Source: Aliidongia dinghuensis
GTDB taxonomy: Bacteria; Pseudomonadota; Alphaproteobacteria; ATCC43930; CGMCC-115725
Direction: 5' to 3'
Assembly: GCF_014643535.1 (NCBI RefSeq)
Contig: NZ_BMJQ01000024.1
Coordinates: forward strand, 21,497-85,496
DNA length: 64,000 nt
Positions 35,801 through 41,339 of the stretch are shown here, piece by piece (position 1 is the first letter of the stretch; each line of letters starts with the position of its first letter). Made by a program: the position numbers and the translations under genes. Below the pieces are notes generated by a model, which was not told where the DNA came from, did not search any database, and saw nothing but the letters and a program-made list of their open reading frames with translations.

Positions 35801-36256
35801 CCGCGCGGCACGGTCGATGCCGGGGCGGCGGGCATCCGGGTCTCGGGCGATCTGGCGATCGCGGCGCTGCACGTGGAGAACGCGTTCAATATCCAGGTGC
35901 AGGGCACGGCCTATGGCGTGCCCGCGTCGGTGGCGCCGAACATCGGGGCGCTTACCACGGCGTCGAACACCGCGGGTGCGGCGGCCGCCGCCGCCGAGGC
36001 GGCCGGCCAGGCGCGCAACCGGCCGGCCGTCCAGGACCTGCCCTCCATCATCACCGTCGAGGTCATCGGCTACGGTGGCGGCGATGGAGCGCCTTCCCAC
36101 AACGGCATCCCTTCGGAAGGTCAGCGCCGCAAGAACCCCGACCAGCAGACCTACAATCCCAACAGCGCTATCAAGTATGTTGGAGCCGGTCCGCTGACCG
36201 ACGAACAGAAGCGCATGCTGACGCCGGACGAGCAGCACTCGCTATCCACGCAGTGA
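23813..36256 (+). CDS. Giant filamentous-haemagglutinin-like two-partner-secretion exoprotein
   Basis: This is a 4147-residue exoprotein. It has a signal peptide (about 1-36), an Ala/Gln-rich predicted helical extension (about 40-92), then the TPS/haemagglutinin-activity domain (about 120-300): ILTWAQFNVGKDTTVHF, WIALNRIVDPSGVPSQILG and SVYLLNRNGVIFGGSSQVNT, the standard signature for export by a TpsB pore and beta-helix folding. The long middle is Gly/Ala/Thr-rich beta-repeat sequence. The C-terminal region (about 3830-4060; TMTIWSSNGDINAGEGAKTT-like and VYLIAPRGTVDAGAAGIRV) resembles DUF3739 of FHA-family proteins, and a hydrophilic tail ends the protein. Likely roles are adhesion or biofilm matrix. 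No TpsB gene is adjacent. A FecI-type promoter motif lies 75 bases upstream, and an AT-richer, Tyr/Asn-rich island lies at about residues 2855-2960. Confidence 0.9.
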   Translation: MPVRSAARASRSFHAALLASVSALTLLMTGAPAEARNILAADGAASAAANAAAGAVMSAQQAAAATQQSMNSLARATQAIQAMQAAQGAARNLALSAPSTVPNGLGAGGLQVAPNVGTDPSLWQNANLPTQATSGGQTTVTVKQTAQKAILTWAQFNVGKDTTVHFDQTAGNSSAGNNWIALNRIVDPSGVPSQILGQIKAEGSVYLLNRNGVIFGGSSQVNTNSLLVTSLPFLSEPLNLAAMTPGSAAYDNAVAASNAMFLGPGITGPANQNQLSLGMGTYTASDLQSIGAVSVEAGAQLQVGSLGWAFLAAPSVSNAGTILAPGGQAILAAGVGVGLTVSGAPGSSWLSPYLTGRVSTGNPDPTPLFAATNTGLIEAATGNVTMLGATINQLGVVAVTTSITRPGAITLTAYDEGNGGGAAYAFRGGPLVFGPQSVTTVLPQENGETTTSTQSASQTFVPGSMNLTGGSVIFQGGSLVEAPGASVGVTALQLAQSPLDPTVASRIYIDNGAVIDVSGLADVERPASATLVTIGPLTANDLADSPLQRNGFLLGKTVVIDSTVSGTRADGEAWVGSPLLDAQGYVDQMPRTIDQMLVNAGTLKLAGGEVIAAPGSIMNLTGGYIHYLGGTVRTTRLMDASGHMADIAKADPNDTYVGIAGQFTVDHAKWGVKEVYGSALLDVGINQADFIQGGSGGTLDILAGAIYAPYNPTGSTGATILDGTIEAWAESGRKQVAGGTLAKGGVLLVGDAALAKILFPAAAENGSPPTTTQGIVIADQGTDLGAIDPAFNANTSLMTAGNLAKDQFDPGNPLFTSMLSAPLLDAAGFSSMSFRASTNLAVEAPLTVQPGGSISLTGGAVQVNADLTAPGGAIAVTGTGYLVAQSLSGILPSRLFTGDVTVASRVTVSAAGRWVNDTGLGPDQIAGTADLDGGSISITTQANAAQPATNTPVVDLTGSINLAKGSVLDVSGGGYVDTNGKLKQSDGIPAGKGGSVSLQTYVFTGGAFGTYGGMVKPDTQPVGGRIVLDGVLRGYGFSGGGTLTLQALGIEIGGDPATAHPYDLVLPGDFFTRGGFGAYALSAVYDATIAAGTTVTVSERNFIPNLPALLAAPTGTGLYGAGSVLPDGAPDGTYVTIGALDPYHRQAAGFSLTSDSYLSWNGSASPMSYLPPSFSGVTNTLLLDTGAAILADPGAAVSLASYDQLTDLGTITAHGGSIALTASALPGSPQTGSIWLGSNSLLDASGIALVNPLAAPIRTASGLAQPVTGKVLDGGSVTVLDGTGTVVAEAGARIDVSGTAAVFDIAGAAGPIAVPTAVWSDAGVITLGGAEGLLFDGTLAAHPGAAHPGAAQAEGGTLVLSNAQKLIVGTPTVLKASGIILQQSGDFVPPGLEPGQAIPGAAGIEHFAVDRLTGSGIDSIGIGADPRLVFTVQNTSSLLPTGALSIGFAGDVSLDVGRSVVVGATSLVALPAGATSLPAIAAGRASVGGITAAINAPYVNINGAFANLPALSVADGTLAVSAGTLDLTGRIALENFGTANFTSTGDIRFYNPTSSTTLAVGELVTGGNLVFRAAQLYPATANTFIIDAVGPIVGGTQLPTTITILPNGTAATPLSAGGSLLLDATDIVQAGTLRAPGGGLILGVSDVTGQAAAFNNLPLVATNSVTLAAGSTTSVSLGGATVPYGTTVDGIDWQFQIYAPSITNATYPDMTAPPAKTISLGAAALALEPGATVDLSGGGTIQASEWVAGTGGSRNLLLATNTSYASGATPTQVPLYPDGRQIYAILPGYGSAVAPVDPEFAPTGGAVGQQVYLSGTAGLPAGYYTLLPGQYATLPGALRVVQQTGTVNAVAAENAVLPDGSRIVAGTFVNGLTGARAAETTAFLVQPRAAWGQYSQYNVTDADSYFAELARSGGTAVPRLPVDAGQLALAATRALTLGATLDTAAGPGGRGAQVDIASRDIQIVGSGEAVRDGYLRLDAAALDALGAESLLVGGTRTQSDNGDTIAVAANSIVVSTDAAHPLTGPEVILVTKTDTTGTDPNAATGLLVERGSVIAAQGAIAGPPVPLTIGSSTTSGDGALLAVSNAGILQIARNGVPAAPQGLLTVQGGVALSGGQGLTLDATGTVLVDPTAVLAGQAIAADSGLVTFVAGNAARPNGGLVIGAGTLAQFAAARQVLLRSYGAMDFEGDITVDVANDLVLSAGAFTSGAQGEAGSVAIHAGTVTLANDLAAAPPAALTTGSGTLSLKGNEIDFGTPGSTVRSTAGFSGFGAVTVTAADGIVGQGSGTFDFGTLPVTLTAPKIVAGAGGSATVKTAGALVLNPAAAGGATSADAAFGGAITLIGGALRDNALVQAVAGNVTLEATSGALAVDDGAAVEVAGFVKQFFDTAAYAPAGKIILTADAGNVRVAPGAVLDFSGAAGGGAAGAVTLSAPQGRVDLLGTLRGGAAAGVQGGSFTLDTGAAADLDALAATLASSGVDKLISVHTRNGNLVLSAGRTLKAQDVALTADGGSVPGAAAGNVVIAGTIDVSGPYAGEIDLYGKSGVDLEGSLLARSFVGGQQGGTVAIGTSGVANGSVNGTYGYENVDPAGSGVIHLGPGAVIDVSGGSADALAGGSISFRAPLLDNQDVRIIDRGASLRGARVVTIEPYAVWSPADASTGARHFDGIIDPAGWYDSSGKLVPGTWTDASGNILATPTDPDTLKTYLANDYFTPHTANAEHTGFYGNNADGSAGTLMRFVEAPGFAFTNDYGGIANLQVRPGIELYNPVSSGVNGGNISVLTNWNLAAGASPTALAYRYNGLAPILSILAGNDLDIEASITDGFYQQNDGPHLADPVTSPSVQALNDYNATLAYFNAQNIWNGTIKEKAGATSAGYVGPAGGIVNLSTNGDPYYFTLKAPLSGQSNDYYTNYIAYISEIGAGGPLTTGNSWSRQFFVDSTTGFLVYKPVTVGPATGQAVPNPSNLSLYPTYQSYVSAYLAWLQANFKTNPVADRAATPPPLLQPATVDYANYGGYTVDYGQYIAGHTSYFQYVANKVGNQFFGSQLFYLPGAPLPNPDRGSLGTVPVAPSAANNSPSNMPIAGSPASLVSATLLGGSSSSYRLVAGADAGSADPLAVDAGSAGSVDLGGHFAVADTATKDVNGNPLSNRIGRTLLLPTTVRTGTGSIDIAAAGDVAWLDNAAPAAVYAAGEPMPGTSALTGIAAIRPTGNYSAELLTTGQVNPYNGGDITISAGRDVLGIEQVYDTTGNATGTAGTFLGQTWWQWMESGNTATASSINFAAFDQGVMSIGGNVAVTAGRDIRELSVSLPTTWYATGGAVTTVGGGDLTVIAGGDILGGSYFVAKGTGSLTAGGAIASAFDLTSGANSPFSSAVTTPVSTLLGYQDTRWNVTARQDADIGGIYDPSYLQNPLVTLVGSRDSQNPTGNSALSILSVNGDARLDTMTLPTVLLWGSPTDGRVLPASLAMTALGGDIYIGGSGELYPSPTGQFSLLADQSVTLVETIASGSGPAGRYFGLVDLDPSQFPTPLDPLATNAILPEWLQAGGLGPNSRYNQVVARAGTDPVRIYALNGDIVEGRLNSSGFYQDELILEPNKPAFIQAGHDIVNLTFLGQNFSDSDVTRIVAGHDIYDTPLGVALQYPGSYHIVPAVELAGPGYLDVEAGRNIGPIASANQAYLTYGSALSSVSLGQGDVVTGFQAIGDQFNALLPPESASITMLFGVAPGINDAGFAAAYIDPAAPPIPGVASVAPQLVDYVERIAPGTVGLTPDEAWTIFRTLPAYRQQAFIDQAFFNVLTRVGADYNNAASPYFHQYARGYQAINTLFPASDGYTRNALDGGTNGANAPVPTGTFDMRGATVQTQEGGDIHILGPGGRILVGSSSAPPYVVNAQGQTVVGPNQQGILTLETGGVGIFSDQSLLLAQSRIFTEQGGSMTIWSSNGDINAGEGAKTTSDVPPPDYKMDPDGHFQLDAKSEVTGAGIATLQTIPDAPRGNVYLIAPRGTVDAGAAGIRVSGDLAIAALHVENAFNIQVQGTAYGVPASVAPNIGALTTASNTAGAAAAAAEAAGQARNRPAVQDLPSIITVEVIGYGGGDGAPSHNGIPSEGQRRKNPDQQTYNPNSAIKYVGAGPLTDEQKRMLTPDEQHSLSTQ
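27829..27858 (+). repeat. 15-bp tandem duplication inside the exoprotein gene
   Basis: CGCGGCCCATCCCGG occurs twice back to back, followed by a partial third copy, adding five residues (an AHPGA pair) to the beta-repeat region. It keeps the frame and looks like a recent slippage event. Confidence 0.8.
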
Positions 36257-36302
36257 AGGAGGACAGGCAGGACAGCGGTTGCGCGCTTGTGGCCTTGGGC
36301 TT

Positions 36303-37031
36303 TCACCTGCCAAGGGTCAGGAACTGCCGCAGGCGCGGAGACTCGGCCGCCGTGAAGATCTCGGCGGGCGTCCCGCGCTCGGCGATCTTGCCGCCCTCCA
36401 TGAACCAGACCTGGTCGGCCACCTGGCGGGCGAAGCCCATTTCATGGGTGACCACCATCATGGTCATGCCGGCTTGGGCGAGCGACCGCATCACCTGCAG
36501 AACCTCGCTCACCATCTCAGGGTCGAGCGCGCTGGTCGGCTCGTCGAACAGCATGATCTCGGGATCCATGGCGAGCGCTCTCGCGATGGCGACGCGCTGG
36601 CGCTGCCCGCCGGACAGCCTGGCGGGCACGGCATCGGCCTTGTCGGCGAGACCGACGCGGCCGAGCTCGTGCAGGCCGCGCTCCCTGGCCTCGTTCCGGG
36701 GCAGGCCCTTCAGCCGCTCGAGGCCGATCGTCACGTTGCCAAGCGCGGAGAGATGCGGGAACAGGTTATAGGCCTGGAAGACGAAGCCGATCCGCTGGCG
36801 GAGCTGGTTGATGTCGACGCCGCCCGACGCGATGTCCACATCGTTGACCAGAATGCGGCCCTGCTGGATCGGCTCGAGCCGCGTCACGCAGCGGATGAGC
36901 GTCGACTTGCCCGAGCCCGAGGGACCCAGCAGGACCACGGTCTCGCCCTTCGCGACGTCGCCCGACACGTCGGCCAGGACATGCAGCGGGCCGAACCATT
37001 TCCCGATATTGTCGAAGCGGATCATGCGCAC
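36303..37031 (-). CDS. Polar amino acid ABC transporter ATP-binding protein (GlnQ-like)
   Basis: This 242-residue ATPase has Walker A GPSGSGKST (36-44), a Q-loop (FVFQAYNLFPHLS), the signature LSGGQRQRVAIARAL (from 139), Walker B IMLFDEPTSALD (159-170) and the switch His in VTHEMGF. The sequence is typical of the HisP/GlnQ group that energises uptake of polar amino acids. It is the last gene of the minus-strand operon that begins with the RraA-like enzyme; the permease stop lies one base from its start region. An ATG two codons in (37025) is an alternative start. It converges on the exoprotein gene with 46 bases between the two stops and no obvious terminator. Confidence 0.92.
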   Translation of the reverse strand: MRMIRFDNIGKWFGPLHVLADVSGDVAKGETVVLLGPSGSGKSTLIRCVTRLEPIQQGRILVNDVDIASGGVDINQLRQRIGFVFQAYNLFPHLSALGNVTIGLERLKGLPRNEARERGLHELGRVGLADKADAVPARLSGGQRQRVAIARALAMDPEIMLFDEPTSALDPEMVSEVLQVMRSLAQAGMTMMVVTHEMGFARQVADQVWFMEGGKIAERGTPAEIFTAAESPRLRQFLTLGR

Positions 37032-37032
37032 C

Positions 37033-37737
37033 TCATGCCGGCTGGGTCACGAGGCCGCCGCGTTCCGCGGCGATCCGCCGTTCAAGCCAGCGAGCCATGC
37101 TCGTGAGCGCGAAGCAGAGCACGAAATAGGTGAGAGCCAGCAGACCGTAGACCTGAAAGGGCTTCGTCATCAGGTGGTTGTTCACCTGGCTCGCAGCGAA
37201 GGTGATCTCGTTGGCGCTGATAACATAACCGAGCGAGGTCTCCTTGATGGTGGAGACGAACTGGCTGACCATGCTCGGCAGCATGTTGTGCAGTGCCTGC
37301 GGCAGCACGACCTTGAAGGTCGTGGGGAAATAGCGCAGGCCGAGCGCCTTGGCTGCCTCGACCTGGCCGTGCGGCAGCCCTTCGATCCCGGCGCGGATGA
37401 TCTCCGAGAGGTAACTCGCCTCATAGATCACGAGCGCGATGATCAAGGTCTCGACGCCGCCCACCGCCTCGCCGATCACCAGCGGGGAGACGAAATAGAC
37501 CCAGAAGATGAACATGATGAGCGGCAGGCCGCGGACCGTGTAGACGATCGCGGTTGCGGGGGCTTGGAGCCAACGCCACGAACTGAGCCGGGCCAGGGCC
37601 AGCCCGATCGCGATCGGGAAGCTCAAGAGCAGCCCGACGATCGCCATGAACAGGGTCATCGCCAGCCCGCCGACCGGCCCGTGCGGATATTGGCCGATCA
37701 GGAACAGCAGCCAATTGTCCTGCAGAATCTGGAGCAT
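37033..37737 (-). CDS. Amino acid ABC transporter permease (HisM/GlnP-like), second subunit
   Basis: This 234-residue inner-membrane permease has about five hydrophobic helices and the EAA loop signature of amino-acid importers (EIIRAGIEGLPHGQVEAAKALG, read in two halves around residues 128-150), where the ATPase docks. It pairs with the permease encoded just upstream to form a heterodimeric channel. Its start codon overlaps the stop of the other permease gene by one base. Substrate class is inferred from the binding protein and the accompanying aminotransferase: an acidic or polar amino acid. Confidence 0.9.
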   Translation of the reverse strand: MLQILQDNWLLFLIGQYPHGPVGGLAMTLFMAIVGLLLSFPIAIGLALARLSSWRWLQAPATAIVYTVRGLPLIMFIFWVYFVSPLVIGEAVGGVETLIIALVIYEASYLSEIIRAGIEGLPHGQVEAAKALGLRYFPTTFKVVLPQALHNMLPSMVSQFVSTIKETSLGYVISANEITFAASQVNNHLMTKPFQVYGLLALTYFVLCFALTSMARWLERRIAAERGGLVTQPA

Positions 37738-38435
37738 CAGCGGATCTCCAGCTTCAGCTTGCGGTCGGTGATCCGGCCTACGCCCATGATGACGAACGAG
37801 ATCGCCAGATAGATCACGGTCGCGACGGCGAATGCCTCGAACGTCTTGAAGGTGTAGCTGTCGACCTCGCGCGTGTTGTAGGTCAGCTCCGCCACGCCCA
37901 CCGCCATGGCCAGGCTGGTATTCTTAAACAAAAGCAGCGTCTGATTGATGAGCGGCGGGATCACGATCCGCACCGCCTGGGGCAGAATGATCCAGCTCAT
38001 CGACTGCAGGTAGTTGAAGCCGATCGAGCGCGCTGCTTCGTACTGGGTTTTCGGGATGGACCGGATGCCGCTGCGCAGGTCCTCGGTAATATAGGCGGCC
38101 ATGGCAAGTCCGAGCGCGATCATCGCCAGCAGGAACTCGCTATGGTGCCGGTTGACCCAGATGCTGAGCGGCCGAGGCAGCAGCTGGGGAATGCCGAAAT
38201 ACCAGACGAAGATCTGCACCAGCAGTGGGACGTTGCGGTGGTACTCGACATAAAGCGCCACGAGCCACTCGAGCGGCCGGAGCGGGATCATCCGGACGAG
38301 CGTCAGCAGGATGCCCGTCACCATGCCCAGGATCCAGGCGGCAGCCGTCAAGCCGATGGTGGTGACGGTGCCCCAGATGAACCAGCTCAGGTACTTGCCG
38401 GTCAGAACGGCTGCCGGATCGAAGATATAGCCCAT
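37737..38435 (-). CDS. Amino acid ABC transporter permease, first subunit
   Basis: This 232-residue membrane protein has an N-terminal cytoplasmic lead, about five helices, and the EAA motif DLRSGIRSIPKTQYEAARSIG (split near residues 125-145). It is the usual partner in glutamate/aspartate-type importers (GltJ/GltK-like). It follows the substrate-binding protein gene after 53 bases and overlaps the next permease by one base, so all four transporter genes form one unit. Confidence 0.9.
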   Translation of the reverse strand: MGYIFDPAAVLTGKYLSWFIWGTVTTIGLTAAAWILGMVTGILLTLVRMIPLRPLEWLVALYVEYHRNVPLLVQIFVWYFGIPQLLPRPLSIWVNRHHSEFLLAMIALGLAMAAYITEDLRSGIRSIPKTQYEAARSIGFNYLQSMSWIILPQAVRIVIPPLINQTLLLFKNTSLAMAVGVAELTYNTREVDSYTFKTFEAFAVATVIYLAISFVIMGVGRITDRKLKLEIR

Positions 38436-38488
38436 CAGGTCGGCCTCGAAGGACAGGATGAGGCCGGGCGCGCCGGCCTCATCCTATG

Positions 38489-39307
38489 TCAGCCCTTGAT
38501 TTCCTGAATCTTGAAATCGCGCTTGAGGCCGTAGGCCGTTTGCGGCCCGAACCACTTGTCGAAGATCTTCGCCGCCTCGCCGGAATTCTCCAAGGCGGCA
38601 AGCGCCTTGTTCACCTGTTCCTGGAACGCGGTCTCGCCTTTCCGGATGCCGAGCCCCCAGGGTTCGACGAAGACCGGCTGATCGATGATCGTCATGGGCG
38701 TGGTGCTCTCGCCCTGCTTGCGCAGCTTGACCAGAATGAGCTCCGACGCACAGAAGCCGTCCACCTTGCCCTGCGCCACAGCCAGAAAGGCCGAGGAGGG
38801 GTCCTGGAACGTGACGGTCTCGGCCTTGGGCAGAACGCGGCGTACGCCCTGTTCCGACGACGAGCCCTTGAGCGCGCTCACCCGCTTGTCGGCGAGGCCG
38901 TCCAGCGTCTTGATGCCGGAATCGGCCGCCACCATGATCTTCTGCGGGCTGACGAAGTAGGAATAGCTGTAGTCGATCTGCTGCGCCCGCTCCTTCGACC
39001 AGCCGAGATTGGCGGCCAGAATGTCGACGCGTCCCTGCACCAGTTCCGGGATGCGCGCCTCGACCGCCATGGGCTTCAGTTCGAGCTTGACGCCCAGCGC
39101 CTCGGCGACCTTGGTGCACATGTCGACGTCGTACCCGACGATTTCCCGGGTCTTCGGGTCCTGGAAGCTGAAGGGCTCGGCCGTGCCGAGCGTGCCGCAG
39201 ACGAGCGTCCCGCGGGCCTTGATGTCGGCGAGCTCGTCGGCGCGCGCCGTGGCCGTCATCCCGGCGGCAACGAGGAGGCCGAGGGCGATGATGTGGAAAA
39301 GTTTCAT
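38489..39307 (-). CDS. Periplasmic amino acid-binding protein (SBP_bac_3)
   Basis: This 272-residue protein has a Sec signal peptide (about 1-23, cleavage near ARA|DE) and the family-3 solute-binding pattern: IKARGTLVCGTLGTAEPFSF at the start of the mature chain, IVGYDVDMCTKVAEALGVKLE, and VQGRVDILAANLGWSKER. It captures the substrate in the periplasm and delivers it to the two permeases encoded downstream. The arrangement of binding residues cannot be read with certainty, but family 3 mostly binds polar amino acids and opines. It is co-oriented with the aminotransferase gene 33 bases upstream. Confidence 0.9.
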   Translation of the reverse strand: MKLFHIIALGLLVAAGMTATARADELADIKARGTLVCGTLGTAEPFSFQDPKTREIVGYDVDMCTKVAEALGVKLELKPMAVEARIPELVQGRVDILAANLGWSKERAQQIDYSYSYFVSPQKIMVAADSGIKTLDGLADKRVSALKGSSSEQGVRRVLPKAETVTFQDPSSAFLAVAQGKVDGFCASELILVKLRKQGESTTPMTIIDQPVFVEPWGLGIRKGETAFQEQVNKALAALENSGEAAKIFDKWFGPQTAYGLKRDFKIQEIKG

Positions 39308-39340
39308 GTAGGTCCGCTCCCTGTCGATCTTTTCAGCTCT

Positions 39341-40561
39341 TTATCGCAGTGCTTCGCAAGCCTCTTTGACGCGCCTGCACCCTTCCTCGATCTGCGGCAG
39401 CGAGGTCGCGATCGACATCCTGAGATAGGGGGAGAGCCCATAGGCGCTGCCATCCACCATGGCCACGCCGGCGTGCTCGAGGAAATACATGAGGACGTCG
39501 GAATCTGTTTCGAGGACGGTGCCCGAGGGCGTGCGCTTGCCGATGAGACCGGCACAGGATGGATAGACGTAGAAGGCGCCCTCGGGCGGCCGGCAGCTCA
39601 AGCCCGGGATCTCGTTCAGCAGTGCCACGGCCCGATCCCGCCGCTCCCGATAAGCCTGGCGCGCTTCCGCGACGAAGCTCTGATCGCCCTCCAGCGCCGC
39701 TGTTGCGGCGGCTTGGCTCAGCGAACTCGTGCAGGAGGTCGATTGCGACTGGATCGTGTTCATGGCCGCGATCAACGCCTTGGGACCGGCGCCATAGCCC
39801 AGGCGGAAGCCGGTCATGGCGTAGGTCTTGGAGACGCCGTTCACCAGCAGGATGCGATCCATGAGCTGCGGCTCGATCGCCGCCGGGCAGACGGGAGCGC
39901 CGTCGTCGAACCGGATATGCTCGTAGATGTCGTCGGTCATGAGGGCGACGTGCGGATGGCGCAGCAGCACGTCGGTAAGCGCCCGCATCTCCGCCTCGGA
40001 ATAGAAGGCGCCGGTCGGATTGCAGGGCGCGTTCAGGATCACCCAGCGTGTACGCGGCGTGATGGCACTTTCGAGCGCGTCGGCCGAGAGCTTGAAGCCG
40101 TTGTTCTCGCCGCACCGGACGACGACCGGCGTCGCGTCGCACGCCAGCACCATGTCCGGATAGGAGACCCAGTAGGGCGCCGGAATGATGACCTCGTCGC
40201 CGTCGCCGACCGTCGCGGCGAGGGCGTTATAGATCACCTGCTTGGCACCGGATCCGACCGAGATCTGGTTGAGCTCGTAGCGCACGCCGTTTTCCCGGGC
40301 GAGCTTCGCGACGATCGCCTTGCGCAGCGCCGACGTGCCGTTCACCGGGGTGTAGCGCGTCTCGCCGGCTGCCATCGCCTTGCCGACCGCCTCCTGGATA
40401 TGGGCCGGCGTGTCGAAGTCCGGCTCGCCGGCCGTCAGGTCGACGATGTCGCGCCCCTGGGCCTGCAGCTGCCGGGCGCGGTCGCGCGCGACCATGCTGG
40501 GCGACGGCTTGATGCGCCGGACGCGCGCCGAGAGCTGGATCATGTCAGGAACGGCGTTCAT
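39341..40561 (-). CDS. PLP-dependent aminotransferase, class I/II (aspartate aminotransferase-like)
   Basis: This 406-residue fold-type I enzyme has the cofactor Lys at 245 in VNGVSKTYAMTGFRLGY, NPCNPTG-like NAPCNPTGA (about 177-185), the PLP-ring contact DDIY (210-213) and LRMSIATS with the carboxylate-binding Arg near the C-terminus. It would remove the amino group of the imported amino acid to give a 2-oxo acid. The ATG overlaps the stop of the RraA-family gene (ATGA), so deamination and the following aldol-type step are coupled in translation. Likely substrates are aspartate/glutamate analogues; this is inference from the neighbours. Confidence 0.9.
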   Translation of the reverse strand: MNAVPDMIQLSARVRRIKPSPSMVARDRARQLQAQGRDIVDLTAGEPDFDTPAHIQEAVGKAMAAGETRYTPVNGTSALRKAIVAKLARENGVRYELNQISVGSGAKQVIYNALAATVGDGDEVIIPAPYWVSYPDMVLACDATPVVVRCGENNGFKLSADALESAITPRTRWVILNAPCNPTGAFYSEAEMRALTDVLLRHPHVALMTDDIYEHIRFDDGAPVCPAAIEPQLMDRILLVNGVSKTYAMTGFRLGYGAGPKALIAAMNTIQSQSTSCTSSLSQAAATAALEGDQSFVAEARQAYRERRDRAVALLNEIPGLSCRPPEGAFYVYPSCAGLIGKRTPSGTVLETDSDVLMYFLEHAGVAMVDGSAYGLSPYLRMSIATSLPQIEEGCRRVKEACEALR

Positions 40562-41223
40562 GTGGGCTGCCCCTTGTCCGCGGCGAGCCCCATGTAGGAA
40601 CTCGACCGGCCTTCCCGGGCCGCCTTGAGCGCCTCGGCCTCGCGAGCCTGTTGTGCTGCGACCAGGGGCAGGAGATCCGCAGCCACGGTGCGATCGAACG
40701 TGACCACGCCGTCTTCATCGCCGAGCACGAGGTCGCCCGGCATGACGACCAGCCCGTCGATGGAGACCGGCACGTTGATTTCGCCGGGGCCCGACTTGTA
40801 CGGGCCGCGGTGGGTGACCCCGCGGGCAAAGCACGGGAACCCGCTCTCGACGAACGCCGCGACATCGCGAATGGCGCCGTCGATGACGAAGCCGGCGACG
40901 CCGATCGCCTGGGCCCGGCGCATCATGATCTCGCCGACCAGCGCCTGGTTGAGATCCCCGCCGCCGTCGACGACCAGCACGTCGCCGGGGCGCAGCGCGG
41001 CGTAAGCCTTGTGGATCATCAGGTTGTCGCCGGGACGGGTCTTCACGGTCACCGCCGTGCCGATCAACCGGGCCGACCCATGGAATGGCCTGAGCGAACG
41101 AGTGCCGTGCAGCCGGTTCATGTTGTCCGACACGATGGCGACCTGGGCTTCGCGAAAACTGTCGAGCACCTCGTCAGGGACCGAGGGCAAGGACGGAAAG
41201 GACCGATGACCTGGGATGAGCAT
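40558..41223 (-). CDS. RraA / 4-hydroxy-4-methyl-2-oxoglutarate aldolase family protein
   Basis: This 221-residue protein of the RraA/HMG-aldolase family has GEIMMRRAQAIG (Glu98 region), FVIDGAIRD with Arg119-Asp120, and GDLVLGDEDGVV (164-173). These are the positions that in HMG/CHA aldolases hold pyruvate and the divalent metal; RraA-type RNase E inhibitors are shorter (about 160) and lack full activity. The length and the catabolic operon (aminotransferase and amino-acid importer) favour an aldolase or oxaloacetate decarboxylase. It is the first gene of the minus-strand operon, divergent from a LysR regulator, with a perfect TATAAT in the intergenic region. Confidence 0.85.
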   Translation of the reverse strand: MLIPGHRSFPSLPSVPDEVLDSFREAQVAIVSDNMNRLHGTRSLRPFHGSARLIGTAVTVKTRPGDNLMIHKAYAALRPGDVLVVDGGGDLNQALVGEIMMRRAQAIGVAGFVIDGAIRDVAAFVESGFPCFARGVTHRGPYKSGPGEINVPVSIDGLVVMPGDLVLGDEDGVVTFDRTVAADLLPLVAAQQAREAEALKAAREGRSSSYMGLAADKGQPT

Positions 41224-41284
41224 GGCGATATGGCGGTTTCGTGGATGGAAAGTTTCAGGATTGTGTGCCTCGCTTGAAATGAAT

Positions 41285-41320
41285 GAAAGCGAATTATATT
41301 CTACTTTTTATATCGCTTTC
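41285..41320. promoter_or_regulatory. Inverted repeat and promoter between the LysR gene and the RraA-family operon
   Basis: GAAAGCGA (41285-41292) and TCGCTTTC (41313-41320) are perfect inverted arms around an AT-rich 20-base core. The core contains TATAAT on the minus strand (41293-41298), about 70 bases before the RraA-family start, and TATATT on the plus strand. No good -35 lies upstream of TATAAT, as expected of a promoter that needs an activator. It is a likely binding site for the divergent LysR protein. Confidence 0.55.
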
Positions 41321-41339
41321 TTTCACGGTTCAGGCCGGC

